Shown here in pieces: positions 11,611 through 22,263 of a stretch of 64,000 nucleotides of DNA. How positions within the stretch are numbered: the first letter of the stretch is position 1; each line of letters starts with the position of its first letter. The translations under genes were made by a program, and so were the position numbers. Source of the DNA: Acanthosoma haemorrhoidale (Eukaryota; Arthropoda; Insecta; Hemiptera; Acanthosomatidae); NCBI GenBank assembly GCA_930367205.1, contig OV884012.1, positions 51,977,239 through 52,041,238 on the forward strand. The letters run 5' to 3'. Under the pieces are notes generated by a model. It saw only the letters and a list, made by a program, of their open reading frames with translations, was not told the DNA's origin and did no database searches.

Positions 11611-12383
11611 TTATTTAAAACAAAAATAATTTATCTATAATTTTTTTAGTCCCAGTTTAATTTAAAAATATGGTATTTGCATTATAATTGCATTAGTTGC
11701 TATTAATAAAATCATCAGAAAAATTAAGAAGAGTCGAAATTACTAAGACTAATGACTAAACGAATAAATTTACTTCAAATTAAACCTGAATTTTCTTTTT
11801 ATTTTGTCTAATAGTGACTGTGAAGCCGAAAAATAATCCTGTTTATCGGGTGGAATTTAATTAAGCTATAAAGCGGAACCGGTTCCATTTCAAAGGCGGT
11901 ATAGCTGCCCCAGTAATAAGGAGCTAAGGGACATAAAATGCCTGTGGTGCATTACCAGTCGTATACCGGGCTGGCTCAGTAATTCCAATCCGTCCCTCAT
12001 CTTCCTAGGCTGTATCTTTTATACCCTGTTATGTCTGCCTCCTCCGGCTCCATCCTAATAAATTTAAGTACTGCTAAGTACATGCACTCAGTCAGATTAG
12101 GTATTGATCAAAGATAGATTTAATGTTCTGGCATGACTAGTTCATCCACGAATCACTCATTATCATCAGCATTTTCGAAAAATTGTAAGCAAAATATTAG
12201 ACATGAAAAATATAAAACACAAGAAAGGAGATTTACGAAACTACGCATCAGTTTCTTCAAAATATTGAATAATTGTAAAGACCCTATCACAGCGGTCACG
12301 AACTAGTGCCCGGCGTCCGACATACGTAAAGTAAACAAAACAACGTTTTAACAAACCGTTTTAATTTTTATAATATTTCTGTT
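11611..12383. other. Non-coding stretch
   Basis: No gene is seen. A less AT-rich patch at about 11870-12060 has no sustained frame and no motif I recognise. Confidence 0.5.
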
Positions 12384-12510
12384 GTGCTAGGGTAAAAAGG
12401 GATAAATACCTTTTTTACTACTTTTGGAAACCACAAATGAAAGGAACGTCAAAATATTTTCACAAATCGAAAGTAGTAAAATAGGGACTTGCCCCATTTT
12501 ACCTTAGCAC
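12384..12510. mobile_element. Palindromic MITE-like element, 127 bp
   Basis: The left arm GTGCTAGGGTAAAAAGGGAT...ACTACTTT pairs with the right arm, which read in reverse is GTGCTAAGGTAAAATGGGGC...ACTACTTT. The arms are about 41 bp, roughly 80 percent matched, around a central spacer of about 45 bp. There is no coding content and no clear target duplication. The structure fits a foldback or MITE-type element; the superfamily is unknown. Confidence 0.55.
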
Positions 12511-12980
12511 CAATGAAGGCAATGTAAGGCTCTCGTCGCCTTAGACAGCTTCCTGACGATGGAGTCCATCTAAGTCTGGATGAGCTCAGTGCCCTAGTCC
12601 GTCAGACCTAGCAAGGGTCTGGCCCAAGTCTCCGCTACACTAACCGCGATCGCCTAGATCAGGCCTCCATCACCTGTAATATCCTAGATCCCTTGTACCA
12701 TCACCGTATCCAAGAGTTGCTATATTAGTTCAGCTTTCAGATGCTCGGGGATCGGTTCTCGAAACCCTCATAATTCGGGGTTTCCCCGCTAGTCTGTGAA
12801 GCAGACTTCTGGGACTGTTATCGATGGCTAAGGTGCGCGTATTCCAGTGCAATTGGGATTAGTGCACTATTCAGCGCACCTTGGGTAATTCTATAAAACA
12901 GTTTTTATTATTATTTTCTTCACAATAACTATAGAACTACGTCTAAATCTATTTATGATATTCTTATAAATTACAATGTT
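12511..12980. other. GC-balanced unassigned segment
   Basis: About 12520-12880 is clearly less AT-rich than the surroundings and contains short inverted words such as GGTGCGC...GCGCACC (about 12830-12890). No frame stays open beyond about 40 codons. It could be a decayed retrotransposon piece, but I see no diagnostic motif. Confidence 0.4.
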
Positions 12981-14575
12981 ACATTTTTTTTTATTCCTTT
13001 ATTGTGCTAAACTTAAAATCTGCCATATAAGGCAATAAGTAATTAAGATAAATGCTTTCATTCTTACCATATTTACAATTCATCATTCACTCGCTCATTC
13101 ATACAATATTTACAGACAGCCTTTGGGCTTTCTTTGGAACTTTGGAGGACTTTGGTCCTCCTAAATCCACATGCGAAAGAGAAAGCGGAGTCTTGGGAAG
13201 TCCCCCACGCTCCTCCGTCAGCCACGTTACCGGATACTAGCCAGTGGAGGCTGACCAAGAGCGCGAGAGCCACAGACGCTCAGGACATGATTGGAAAAAC
13301 TAGCCATTGCCAGGACTCCCACTATCACGCGTTTATAGCAGTGGCGCAGTGCAATGACTGTGCTACAGGATTTAGGGTGGTTGGAAAGGCTACTGTGGAA
13401 TTTTATAAACTTGGAAGGGATGAGTTCTAGAATGTAGGGTATATTAAGATCGTTATGAAGGGTTTTGTTGCTGACATAATAAGGGGCATTTACTATTGTT
13501 CTCAGGACTTTTGATTGAAAGGATTGGATACGTTTGATGTTCGACTTTTTTGCTGTCCCCCATAGCTCTATTCCGTATGTTCAGATTGGTTTAAGTATAA
13601 CTTTGTAGATTAGTAGTTTATTTTCTATTGAGAGATGTAGTCTGTACAGTTGTCCAAAGCGTCTGTTTAGTTCTTGTCTTTTTAGTCTCGTTTGTGGGTT
13701 CCAGGTCAGTCGTTTGTCGAGATGGAAGCCTTAGTACCGTACCGTCTCAGATACAGGGAGAGGAATAGAATTAAAATAAACTAGAGAACAAGAGTTGCGA
13801 AAGGGTGAAGGTAATGTGGGAACATTTTGCTTCATTAACTTTGATTCGCCATTGGTTGCACCAATACTCGATCTCGTCAAGGTGTTTTTGAAGGTTATGG
13901 GATGCTATGTCGGGGTCTGGGTGGGATGACAAGACTGCAGTGTCATCTGCAAATGTGGCCAAGATGGTATTGGGAGTAGAGGGGACATCAGCGGTGTATA
14001 GGTTATAGAGGATGGGGCCCAGGACACTGCCCTGTGGAACTCCTGCATTTATGGGATAGTAGTTAGAATATTCTAAACCACAGCGGACTTGGAAGAAGCG
14101 GTTTGAAAGGTATGACAGTAGGATTAGGAAAAGGGTCTGTGGTAAATATCTTCTGAGCTTGTAGAGCAAACCTGCGTGCCAAACCCTGTCAAAAGCTTGA
14201 GCTTTATCAAGAAAGGCAGCAGTGCAATACTGTTTGGTTTCAAGGGCTGAGGAGATGTGATTAACAACGCGAAGGCCTTGTTGAGCAGTTGAATGTCGTT
14301 GGCGGAAACCAAACTGGTGTGTGGGAAAAAGGTTTTTGGATTCAACAATTGAAAGTAGACGTTATAGTAGGATTTTCTCAAATATTTTTGAGAGGATAGG
14401 GAGTAGACTAATTGCACGGTAAGGTGAGGAGTCATTGGGTGGTTTACCGGGTTTGGCGAATAGGACAATAATGGAATGTTTCCAGAGGAGAGGAAAGTGC
14501 GTCGTTCGGATAATGCAATTATATAAGTAGGTTAGGAAGATTATGGCTTTAGGAGGAAGTTGTTTAGAATGTTAC
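12981..14575 (-). mobile_element. 5'-truncated Jockey-like retrotransposon, minus strand
   Basis: Read on the minus strand this is an RT domain followed by the thumb region, a 3' UTR (about 13440-13000) and an A-tail (the T run at 12987-12995) with AATAAAGGAATAA just inside it. It lacks the endonuclease and ORF1, so it is 5'-truncated or joined to other sequence at about 14575. It is the best-preserved member of the Jockey family whose relics lie at 2.3-4.2, 9.2-11.6, 42.8 and 51 kb. Confidence 0.85.
13440..14570 (-). pseudogene. Jockey-like ORF2 (reverse transcriptase), broken
   Basis: The enzyme would copy element RNA at a nicked target. Motifs in order: AKPGKPPNDSSPYRAISLLP and SKIFEKIL (14.45-14.35 kb), HQFGFRQRHSTAQQGLRVV (about 14.3 kb), FLDKAQAFDRVWHAGLLYKL (about 14.2 kb), NAGVPQGSVLGPILYNLYTA (about 14.05 kb), the catalytic box TFADDTAVLSS (about 13.96 kb) and LQKHLDEIEYWCNQWRIKVN (about 13.87 kb). 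Two long frames (14468-14124 and 14169-13771) are offset by a frameshift, and at least one further stop interrupts the first. The thumb region below 13770 is more decayed but still gives a SNIKRIQ-like stretch. All catalytic-box residues seen are intact; the protein is nevertheless non-functional as a whole. Confidence 0.88.
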
Positions 14576-14889
14576 ATTAAACTAAATTCCTTAAATTCTA
14601 CTGATAACAGATTTACTTACGTCCTAATTACTCTTAGTTTCTATACTCTATTTACATAAAACCTATTAACTATTCCTTAATATCTTACCGTGGCAATATC
14701 TATCTAACTTACAATTGACAAGTACTATATCCTAATTGGTTTTACTTCCTATGGTCTATTTACAATTTTCTTACATATAGTTAACCTACATAACACCAGT
14801 AACCTATATACTATGCTTAGCCTACTATATACACGACTTAACCTATATACATTCTGTGCATCCCCTTCTAGTGAGCCCAAGGCTCATTT
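14576..14889. other. AT-rich low-complexity spacer
   Basis: Composed of many degenerate CTATATAC/CTATTTAC/AACCTATA words. No coding content. It separates the RT relic from the ORF1 relic, so the two may or may not belong to one original insertion. Confidence 0.5.
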
Positions 14890-15372
14890 AATATACCTTA
14901 CCTGGTCCTACGGTCCACCTCCTTGATCAGCTGAGGGCACTCAACAGCTCCGGCCTGGTGCCTAGCCTCAGGAATCCCTACTCCTATGCAGTTTCCACAA
15001 CGAGGGCTTTCACTCTTGTGAGGGCATTCATTTGCTATATGCCCTTTATAGGCACACCAGCTACAGGTTTCCTGATATTTAGGACAGTTGGCCTTAGAGT
15101 GCCCGTAACCACGTGAGGCCCACTGATTTAGTTGATTCTAGCAGGCTCGCAGCTTCCTCCATAATAGGGGTCTCCACAAGGATTCCCCCGGCCTTCGTGC
15201 CCCAAACTATTCCTAGAAGAACTGCTAGGGTATTCCGCTTCAGTATTTCAGCCAGAACGCCTTCAATAGTTATGTAGGTTTTGCCTACAACGCTAGGGTC
15301 TCTTCGCGTTAGAGGATACCTAGCCACGAGGTCACGGACGTTAGGTTTCTGTGGCACCCGTGCTATGGTCTT
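14890..15372 (-). pseudogene. Non-LTR ORF1 (gag-like) with zinc knuckle, 3' part
   Basis: Minus-strand frames encode the RNA-binding ORF1 protein of a non-LTR retrotransposon. The frame at 15372-15094 contains ITIEGVLAEILKRNT and MEEAASLLESTKSVGLTW. After a frameshift a CCHC knuckle is legible: CSWCAYKGHIANEC (C-x2-C-x4-H-x4-C), preceded by a decayed knuckle GYGHSKANC and followed by PRCGNC. The stop is near 14905. The N-terminal part lies at 16174-16458; the two halves are separated by the solo LTR at 15373. I cannot say which RT was its partner. Confidence 0.75.
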
Positions 15373-16168
15373 TGTCGGGTCGTCACTAGGGGGGTGCCTG
15401 GTCACCCTAGCCCTGGTGACAAGTGAGGATTGTTTGAGTTTATAACCTGGACAATCGTTTCATGACGGCTTTACTATCTGACTCCATTTTTTATAGGTAT
15501 GTGCCCCGACAATGCACTATGTTCAAAAGAAGAGGTACAGAGGTTTTCATATATATATTTTTTTTTCTGTCAAAACCTCTTTATTGATAATATATATACA
15601 ATGACAAAAATAAATAAATAAATTTGGAATTACAGCTGTCTCCTCGTGCTGCATTCGCTGATGCATACGGTTTTTATATAAATAATTAGTCAAGTTTTCA
15701 GAGTTCGAGCGGAAGCCACGCGTCAACGAGTAGAGGTTACGAGAGACTGATTTACAGGGGGCTAGGAGCCCGCCTTAAGTACCCTCCCCAGCCTTGTCTA
15801 CTGGGGAAGGCTGGGCTGGCAAGGGTCGCTTAGGCCTGGTGTCGGTTCCCACATGTGATGAGGTACCCGTGACCGACGCCTAATTACCCGGCCAGCTCTG
15901 TCCCATGGGAGAGGCTGCAAAAGGGTGGCTTAGTACCTGCGGTTTCCCTCATATATTGAGGTACCTGCGACTGACAGCTGGTGACCCCTCTCGTGTGAGT
16001 ATTTGGCCCCCGCCTTTTTTATTGCTTCCCACATTTACAATGATTTATATTTGTTCATGTCATTTACAATTATCTATAATACATTTAGTTCATGTTATTT
16101 ACGTTTGCTTACAATATATACACAATAGAGTACATAAGATTTATCTTATGTAGTTAGCGGTCGCTACA
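15373..16168 (-). mobile_element. Solo LTR, 796 bp, TSD GTCTT, carrying a nested insert
   Basis: Starts TGTCGGGTCGTCACTAGG and ends AGCGGTCGCTACA. The duplication GTCTT is at 15368-15372 and 16169-16173. It is inserted in the minus-strand ORF1 relic. Compared with the copy at 6967 it contains an extra block of about 120 bp at 15556-15668, a later retrotransposon insertion. Without that block it is about 670 bp, close to the 690 bp of the 6967 copy. Confidence 0.93.
15556..15668 (-). mobile_element. 5'-truncated non-LTR retrotransposon tail inside an LTR
   Basis: Read on the minus strand, this matches the last 130 bp of the element at 34747-36333: CAGCACGAGGAGACAGCTGT, TTTGTCATTGTATATAT, then ATCAATAAAGAGGTTTTGA and an A-tail (the T run at 15558-15566). 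It is flanked by an imperfect duplication, GGTTTTCATATA (15542) and GGTTTTTATATA (15669). A tiny dead-on-arrival insertion of the same family is the simplest reading. Confidence 0.85.
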
Positions 16169-16173
16169 GTCTT

Positions 16174-16458
16174 CTTTTTCTTCCTATCCACAAGCTTAAA
16201 CCCTTCCTCATCCTCAGTGGTTACCGGGGCCACAGAACCCTGTACCTAAACGATGGGCCGGCCACAGGGCTAGCTGCTACCACAGCCAAATCCCCTGGGG
16301 TCGAGCACTCCTGGGACCTTTCTTCTTCTTCCTACTTCTCACGCTGCGGCTTTGGGGTCTCCATTTTATCTGAAATTGCAGAGGCCTTCATAGTACTTGT
16401 TAACTTTCTGTCAATGGACTCGACCTTTTGATAGATAACGTCTGCGTCTTCGTTCAAA
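16174..16458 (-). pseudogene. Non-LTR ORF1, N-terminal part
   Basis: The minus-strand frame reads FLNEDADVIYQKVESIDRKL, then a charged Lys/Arg/Glu-rich stretch and WIGRKKKT just before the LTR, where the frame joins KTIARVPQKPNVRDL beyond it. One internal stop (REK.EEER) and probably one frameshift are present. The N-terminal half of such proteins is typically variable and coiled-coil-like, which fits. Confidence 0.6.
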
Positions 16459-16565
16459 AACTATATAAACGTGGGCGGTGTAAATGTTGAACAGCAGGGG
16501 GCCTAGCACCGATCCTTGGGGGACACCGGCAGAGTAGGCACTGCGACTCAGGCAGAACTTTTTCT
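16459..16565 (-). pseudogene. Jockey/I-like RT fragment, minus strand
   Basis: A 35-codon minus-strand piece reads YSAGVPQGSVLGPLLFNIYT, the RT motif just before the catalytic aspartates. It ends at a junction near 16459 with the ORF1 relic and abuts, head to head, the plus-strand fragment of the same motif starting at 16566. Confidence 0.8.
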
Positions 16566-17570
16566 GTGCGAATAGGAACCATATCTACCACCAGACGAGT
16601 TTTCACCATTGGAGTACCCCAAGGGTCGGGGGACCTAAAGAACCCCTACTCTTCAACATATACACCGCGCAACTGTGAGTTGGAGGCGTATGCGGAAGAC
16701 ATACGAGTCTACAACCCAGCGAAAGCGCTTAAGGCTGCAAACGGCGCCAGTCAATCAATCGCTGACAGGTGAACCCGGCCAAAACTCAAGGGATCGTCTT
16801 CTCGTTCCAGCACGGGAAAAGATAGCTCCCAACCAGCTTCAACTTAGACGGGACTGACTGACAACTCGCCAATAGCATATGCTACCTAGGAATCGACCTA
16901 GGCAGGTACATGACTTTCGGCACACATCTGCAGAATAAACTGAAAAGAGTACGTAAGACTTACTACTCTCTCCAGCACCTCATCACCGGCTCTGCTATAT
17001 CCCTTAGGCTGAAACTGTTGATATATAAGAGCGTCCTGAGGCCAGCTGCTGTTTGGGACTCCACTTTTTCTATTTCTCCACACCAGCACCATAACTCGAC
17101 TCCTATGTCGATCCTGTGTTCGGCACAATGGCACACCCCTCTCCGTGAAATGAAGGCTCCCGACATCCACGTAAAGTTCGAGGTCCCCACCGGTGATGGT
17201 GGGCCAGCAGAAGAAGACACATCAAGTTCTTCGACTCGATGAAACACTGCCAAAAACCCCTATGTCGAGATCTACAGTACCCTCCGCTACTGGAATGATG
17301 GCAACTCACTAGGTCTGGGAAAGCATACAAAATGGTGGACATTAGGCCCTTGGCCAACCAACAAGCCCCCAAAGAGCACCCACCACTGTTATCCAACTGG
17401 ATGAGCCTGCACTACATGCCTAAACAGACTCTAGGCTCACCTAACTGTGGACTCACCACTGCACCGTGACATTTACACCTCTACGAAGTTATCCCACACT
17501 CCTTAATTCCTTCATCCGGCCTTCAAATAGGTCCTCCTAGTAAAGGGATCCGTTCACCCCAAATAAATTT
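16566..17570 (+). pseudogene. Jockey-like RT relic, plus strand
   Basis: Decayed ORF2 of the family seen intact-length at 34.7-36.3 kb. Motifs in order: FTIGVPQGSG (about 16600), LEAYAEDIRVYNPAKA (16680-16728; the catalytic YADD is now YAED), YLGIDLGRYMTFGTHLQNKL (about 16880-16940), TYYSLQHLITGSAISLRLKL and LIYKSVLRPAAVW (16950-17055), then a frameshifted stretch with RHIKFFDSMKH-like sequence near 17215-17245. Multiple frameshifts. The 3' end is probably near 17570. Confidence 0.75.
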
Positions 17571-17632
17571 TACTTTATTTTTCCCTTATCCTACATTTTT
17601 AAAGTTTGAGAGCTAGGGGAAAAAAAACTTTA
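17560..17632 (+). repeat. A-tailed repeat shared with 32680-32745
   Basis: The words TTTATTTTTCCC, ATCCTA, TTTTTA and TTTGAGAGCTA occur in the same order, followed by an A run, both here and at 32.7 kb. This suggests the 3' end of one SINE or LINE family. The 5' extent is unknown. Confidence 0.5.
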
Positions 17633-18786
17633 TGTATTAATTATATTTAATTTTATAAAAAAAACCCACAAATTCTGTTAAATTACGTAAATCAAAACAT
17701 CCTAAAGATAATAATATGAAATAATTAATACATATAACTATTAACTCTTTCCTTTTACGCTTTAAATAATTCAAATCCCGATCTTACTGAACGTGTTTGT
17801 AGTAATCATTGTATTATTTCTTCAACATTTCGTAAACTATTTTGATTTTACTAATATCACAATAGAATAGGAAACTTCACAAAAAAGTTTTAACGGAGCC
17901 TAAAAGATTCCTCTCCGCTCTAGGGTCCAAGCCTTTGACCATTGCTGTCATCATCGTCCGTTAAATAGGTATGAAGACAATTTATAAGTTTTAAAGTTAA
18001 GAGCAATTAGTTTTAGTTGCTTCTTCAAATTCCAAATAAAGGAGAAATGACTTCTTAGAACAGGGGATCTAAGGGTTTATTACTACGTTATTAAACATTC
18101 ATTCAAGAATAAAGTAATCACCCCCTCCCCCTTGCTAATGGAAAGCGGGTCTAATAAATAAATAACAATACTCTTAAGAGTAAACAACATGAATAAATAG
18201 CGCACGAGCCATCGAACCAACAATAGATATTAAAGTTACAATTATTACATTGTAAATTTTTCAAAACAGAATTGGCAATTTTCAGCGGAAATGAATAAAT
18301 TTTATAATAATTTTGTAAGCAAAAAACTTATAATTTTGTACACCTTGGGTGAATAACAATTCCCTTTTGCGGGAGATGGATTCTTGTTTCTACCGAAGTT
18401 ACTTCATGGAATCCTTTAAATGAATATTTTCAATCCAAAACCCTTCATCATTTAAATTTTGATTAACAGCGCTGTGCATCGAGCCTTTTATGGTAGTTCA
18501 CAACCCTTGTTTTCCTGCTCTCATGACTTCAATGAAATCCCTCTCCACCCCTTTGCCATTCTGGGAATTGTTTAAATTGGTCTGTTGTTCGTTCTCTTTA
18601 TTCAGGTAGAATATTAAGGTGGTTTATCCCTCTTCCATATGCAAGTGCGTTCTCCTTATTTATGGAGTATTATATTCAAGAGTTAATTCTGTGTGTGAAA
18701 CTAAAACCTAAAACGGGTTTTAAAAGAGTGTATAAACACGTTCCTTCTTAAACTGTTCAGTATAGTTGTCAGTGTTTTGTTTTTTT
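17633..18786. other. Non-coding stretch
   Basis: AT-rich, no recognisable gene. A somewhat GC-richer patch at 18360-18620 has only short frames on either strand. Confidence 0.5.
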
Positions 18787-19152
18787 ATGCTCAGTGCGAT
18801 TCTTACAATGTCGAAAGATCACGACTTCGTTTGCAAATTCATTGACATTTACAAATCAAAGACATGCTTGTAGAAGAAGAGAGACTCAACTTACCATAAT
18901 TCGTATATCATAAAAGCCAGCTACTCTCTTCTGCAGGATAAATACCAGGAGTATAATGGAAAGGCAGCAAAGTCGGCGGTAAAACCAGAAATAAACAACT
19001 TACGCAAAAATTACAACAAAGAACACATGCAAAAAACAGTGAGAGAATTGGAGCTGGAATCAAAGAAGTATACAAACCAATTGGCATTACGACCTTCTGT
19101 CGTTCATCAACGACTAGCTGCCTTCTCGTTCAAGTGCCATCACTATCTGTAA
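18787..19152 (+). pseudogene. MADF-type (Adf-1-like) domain frame, one nonsense codon
   Basis: A single plus-strand frame from ATG 18787 to TAA 19150 (121 codons) is interrupted only by TAG at 18871-18873. It reads as a MADF (Myb/SANT-like, Adf-1 family) DNA-binding domain: FVCKFIDIYKSKTCL, then the stop at the position where family members usually have tryptophan, then YHNSYIIKASYSLLQDKYQE and KPEINNLRKNYNKEH. Such proteins are arthropod transcription factors, and the domain also occurs in transposon-derived genes. No frameshift has accumulated. The tail ends near a GTAAAG that could be a splice donor (19149), so it might be a first exon rather than a whole gene. I call it a pseudogene because of the stop. 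Confidence 0.6.
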
Positions 19153-19616
19153 AGACGAGGACAAACAGGAAGCGGTGAATACAATAATAATAAATTTAAA
19201 TTTACTTTCAAAAATTTATATATTTCACATTTTTAGTCACATATGCATAATTCGAAATCTATTGAAAGGATGCCAAACGCGTTTACGACAATTATTCTAG
19301 CGTGTGATAATCAGTAGTTGAAAAACACGTTCAAATTCAACTATTTTTTATTTATTCTTTTCAAGAAGTATCGTTCTAAAGCGAAAGTCTCATCTCCCAC
19401 GGAAACATACGGAATCTATAATTGTGTTATCTGTTGGTTTTTATCATGAGGTAATTGCAAGCTATTGGTAATTAGTTTTTCATAGAATTTACTATTGTTA
19501 ATAAAACCATCATCTAATACGCTTCCATTTGTACCTACATCACACATTATAAACTCCGTAACTTAGTTATGAGAACAACATAATAAAACTTGTTATAATT
19601 CTAATATAGTGTATTA
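19153..19616. other. AT-rich non-coding stretch
   Basis: Nothing identified between the MADF frame and the Gypsy element. The last four bases (GCTA) are the Gypsy target duplication. Confidence 0.55.
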
Positions 19617-19620
19617 GCTA

Positions 19621-19805
19621 AGTTAATGATTGTCAACGAAAACGTGAAGAAAAAGGAAAGAGGTTGAATGTAGTTACAGAACGAGAGTTGTCACAAGACA
19701 AGTTTTTATTTGAGCCTTTTAAAGCCTCTCTAAATACATTCGGGATGTTTACATCCCGATGACTTAAGGATTAGGCTGGCTGCCTACGACGACCGAACCT
19801 TAACT
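19621..19805 (-). repeat. Gypsy 3' LTR, 185 bp
   Basis: It differs from the partner LTR at 24673 by about eight substitutions and one single-base indel, roughly 95 percent identity by eye, so the insertion is not recent. A near-palindrome GGGATGT...ACATCCC at 19742-19758 is retained in both. Confidence 0.93.
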
Positions 19806-20102
19806 CCCCCCTGCCAGTTTACGCATATCTCTTCGTAAACTCCAAGGTCCGGCGCATGCAGCACATAGCCTGTAATCCCTTACATCACGTCATAGTCCAC
19901 ACAAAACCACAGAACACAAAGAAAAGAGATAATACAGAAATAAAACAAGAATAATAATAAAATATAATACATTCGCCCTTGACCCGGCGGCTGCCAGGTG
20001 AAGGAAAAAAAAATGGAACTTATCCACAATATAAATAATGAAAACAAAAACTCAAAAACAGTTGCTCCGTATCGGATCGAGGGCACACCATCTTACGCAC
20101 AT

Positions 20103-21725
20103 TCAACACCCTCCCCCCTGTGGTGGGAGTTTCAACTGTTCAATGTGAACGGTTCGCCTCTTCTTTGGGGTGGTCATACACTCGATGGTCACGAATTTAT
20201 GTTCCCGAATTATGATGACCTTAAAGGACCCCTCGTACCGAACCAGTTCCTTACTACGATTTGATACGACTTTTCTGTAAACAACGTTCCCAATCGATAT
20301 TGCTCCTATGCGATCCCGCACCTTCAAATTTGCCCGTGCCACGCGCTTGGATTTTTCGCGCATAATCTTATCGCGTACTTTGTACCACATCTTTCCGAGC
20401 TGTATGTGGGTGTTATGGAGCTGTACCACCATTCCCTCATCCGCTACCGTCTCTGGCCAGTTCCTCGGTCTCACTCGTAATCGTCCGAAGGGTGCTAACC
20501 CCGTCGTAGCGTGTATCGAGTGGTTATATGCCGCAACCGCCATGGGCATCGCTACGTTCGCCGACAGGCCTTTATCCACCTGGTGCACGCGTAACTGGTC
20601 GCTGAGGGTGCTGTGTAACCTTTCAATGGCTCCCCTGCTCTTGGGATGCCCGGGGGTATTAAAATGCCATGCCACATCCCGTTTTTGCATTTCGGCTCTC
20701 ACGGTTGCATTGTCAAACTCCCGTCCCTCGTCCGACGAGATCCTCTCCGGTATGCTGTAGAATTGAAACCATGTGTTGAGGGCTAGTAATATGGAATCTG
20801 ATGACTTGTCCCCCAACGCATAGGCCATAGCCACTTTCCTAAATGGGTCGATGATAGTGACCCACTTAAAACCCCGCCACGTGAGAGTGTCCACTTGAAT
20901 CTCCGTCAATGGTGCTTCTGCCGTGGGTGATTCTTCCTGGAGTCCCTGCGGGGGATATCTATCATATTTCGTCTTCCTGCAAACTGCGCATGCTCCGATT
21001 ACCTCCTGAATAGTCCGCTGCATCCCCCACCAAAAATAGCGCCTTCGTAGTGCTTGTGCCATCTCCTGCCCACCGCGGTGGTTGGTTTTCCCTTGGTAAT
21101 ACGCCAGTGTTACCTCGCGTTGCTGCCCCTCATCCCGCAGGGTCTGGACCACGGAAAGAAACCGAATAAACGAGCGATCCACCCCCAATAGCTCTTTCTG
21201 CCACAGCTTTTTAATTTTGTCCCACACAGTCGTGTTGCCCACGAATAAATGGTGTGTTTTGCCAGGTTTGGACACGTCCTTGAGAGCCTGACAAATTTGA
21301 TCTCCTCGAACACCCGGTGGTGACCAAATCGTAGCGATCTGACTCCTGCCGTACGTAGTACTATGGAGTATTTTCAGAACACCCGATGTTTGAGTTTCCC
21401 AAATGATCTGCCTCCGCTTATCATTGATAATTTCGTCCGTCGTCTCCATATCACGCGGTCTCTCCCCTATAGACTCGTCTGATGGTGTGTCCGCACTCCT
21501 GTCACTATCTTTCCGCGTGCTGCTCCTGCCCGCTTCTCCAGGCGTCCATTTCTCAATAAACTGTCTCATACCGCTCGATGTTTTCCCTTCTTCTATGGCG
21601 TTTACCATAATAGCGCGCGACAGCCAATCTGCCACGACCTTGTCTTTGCCTGGCTTATATACGATATCCAGATTGTATTGCGCTAAGAATTCCTTCCACC
21701 TCATTACGTTACCCTTGAGGAGGCT
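20103..21725 (-). pseudogene. Gypsy integrase region of pol
   Basis: Open minus-strand frame of about 540 codons downstream of RNase H. It starts with the RNase H connection tail (MRWKEFLAQYNLDIVYKPGK), then the integrase zinc-binding region (KTNHRGGQEMAQALRR...GACAVCRKTK; the first His of the usual HHCC set appears to be Tyr). The catalytic core follows, with IQVDTLTW, SSDEGREFDN and SRGAIERLHS as the D, D and E motifs, then a basic C-terminal domain ending PPQGGGC. Integrase would insert the cDNA with 4-bp staggering. It is joined to RNase H by a frameshift near 21710; the 45 or so codons that extend the frame upstream are out-of-frame RNase H sequence. Confidence 0.92.
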
Positions 21726-22263
21726 TCTTTGAGTTTTCCGACACATTGAAGAGGTCGGTGATCCGTATGTATTCGAAACCTTCTGCCGAATAGATACGGA
21801 CGGAAGTGCCCAATGGCCCACACTATCCCGAGAAGTTCTCGTTCCAGAGCGCTGTACCACGCCTCCATGTCCGTCAGGCGTCTGCTCGCGTAAGCCACCG
21901 GTCTTTCCCCGTCCCCGCCTTCCTGTGACAATACTGCCCCCAAGGCATAGTCGCTTGCGTTGGTGGTGATCGTGAAATCCTTCTCGAAGTTAGGGAAAGC
22001 CAAAATCGGCGCCTCCTGCAAACGTGCCAAGCATTTGCGGATATTCTGCTCTATGAGCGGAGTGATCATTATCCGTGCTCCTTTCCTTAATAAGTTATTA
22101 ATGGGTACCATATATTCTGTCATGTCCGGCACGAAACGGCGGTAGTAATTGAGCGTTCCCAGTAATCTCTGAATCCCTTTTACGTCTTTTGGCACCTCCA
22201 TTTTCTGGATCACTTCTAATTTCGTCGAGTCTGGTTGAACCCCTTCCTGTGAGATTGTGTGCC
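21704..22263 (-). pseudogene. Gypsy RT connection and RNase H region
   Basis: Minus-strand frame. The connection is recognisable as LLGTLNYYRRFVPDMTEYM. RNase H follows with TITTNASDYALGAVLSQ, where the first catalytic aspartate of TDAS is Asn (codon AAC), then ALERELLGIVWA and IHTDHRPL, which keep the Glu and the later Asp. Loss of the first Asp alone should abolish activity. It is offset from RT upstream by a frameshift near 22264 and from integrase downstream near 21710. Confidence 0.9.

Noticed and set aside
16898..17396. Three minus-strand frames of 90-97 codons
   Set aside because: They overlap a plus-strand RT relic with clear motifs and themselves show none.
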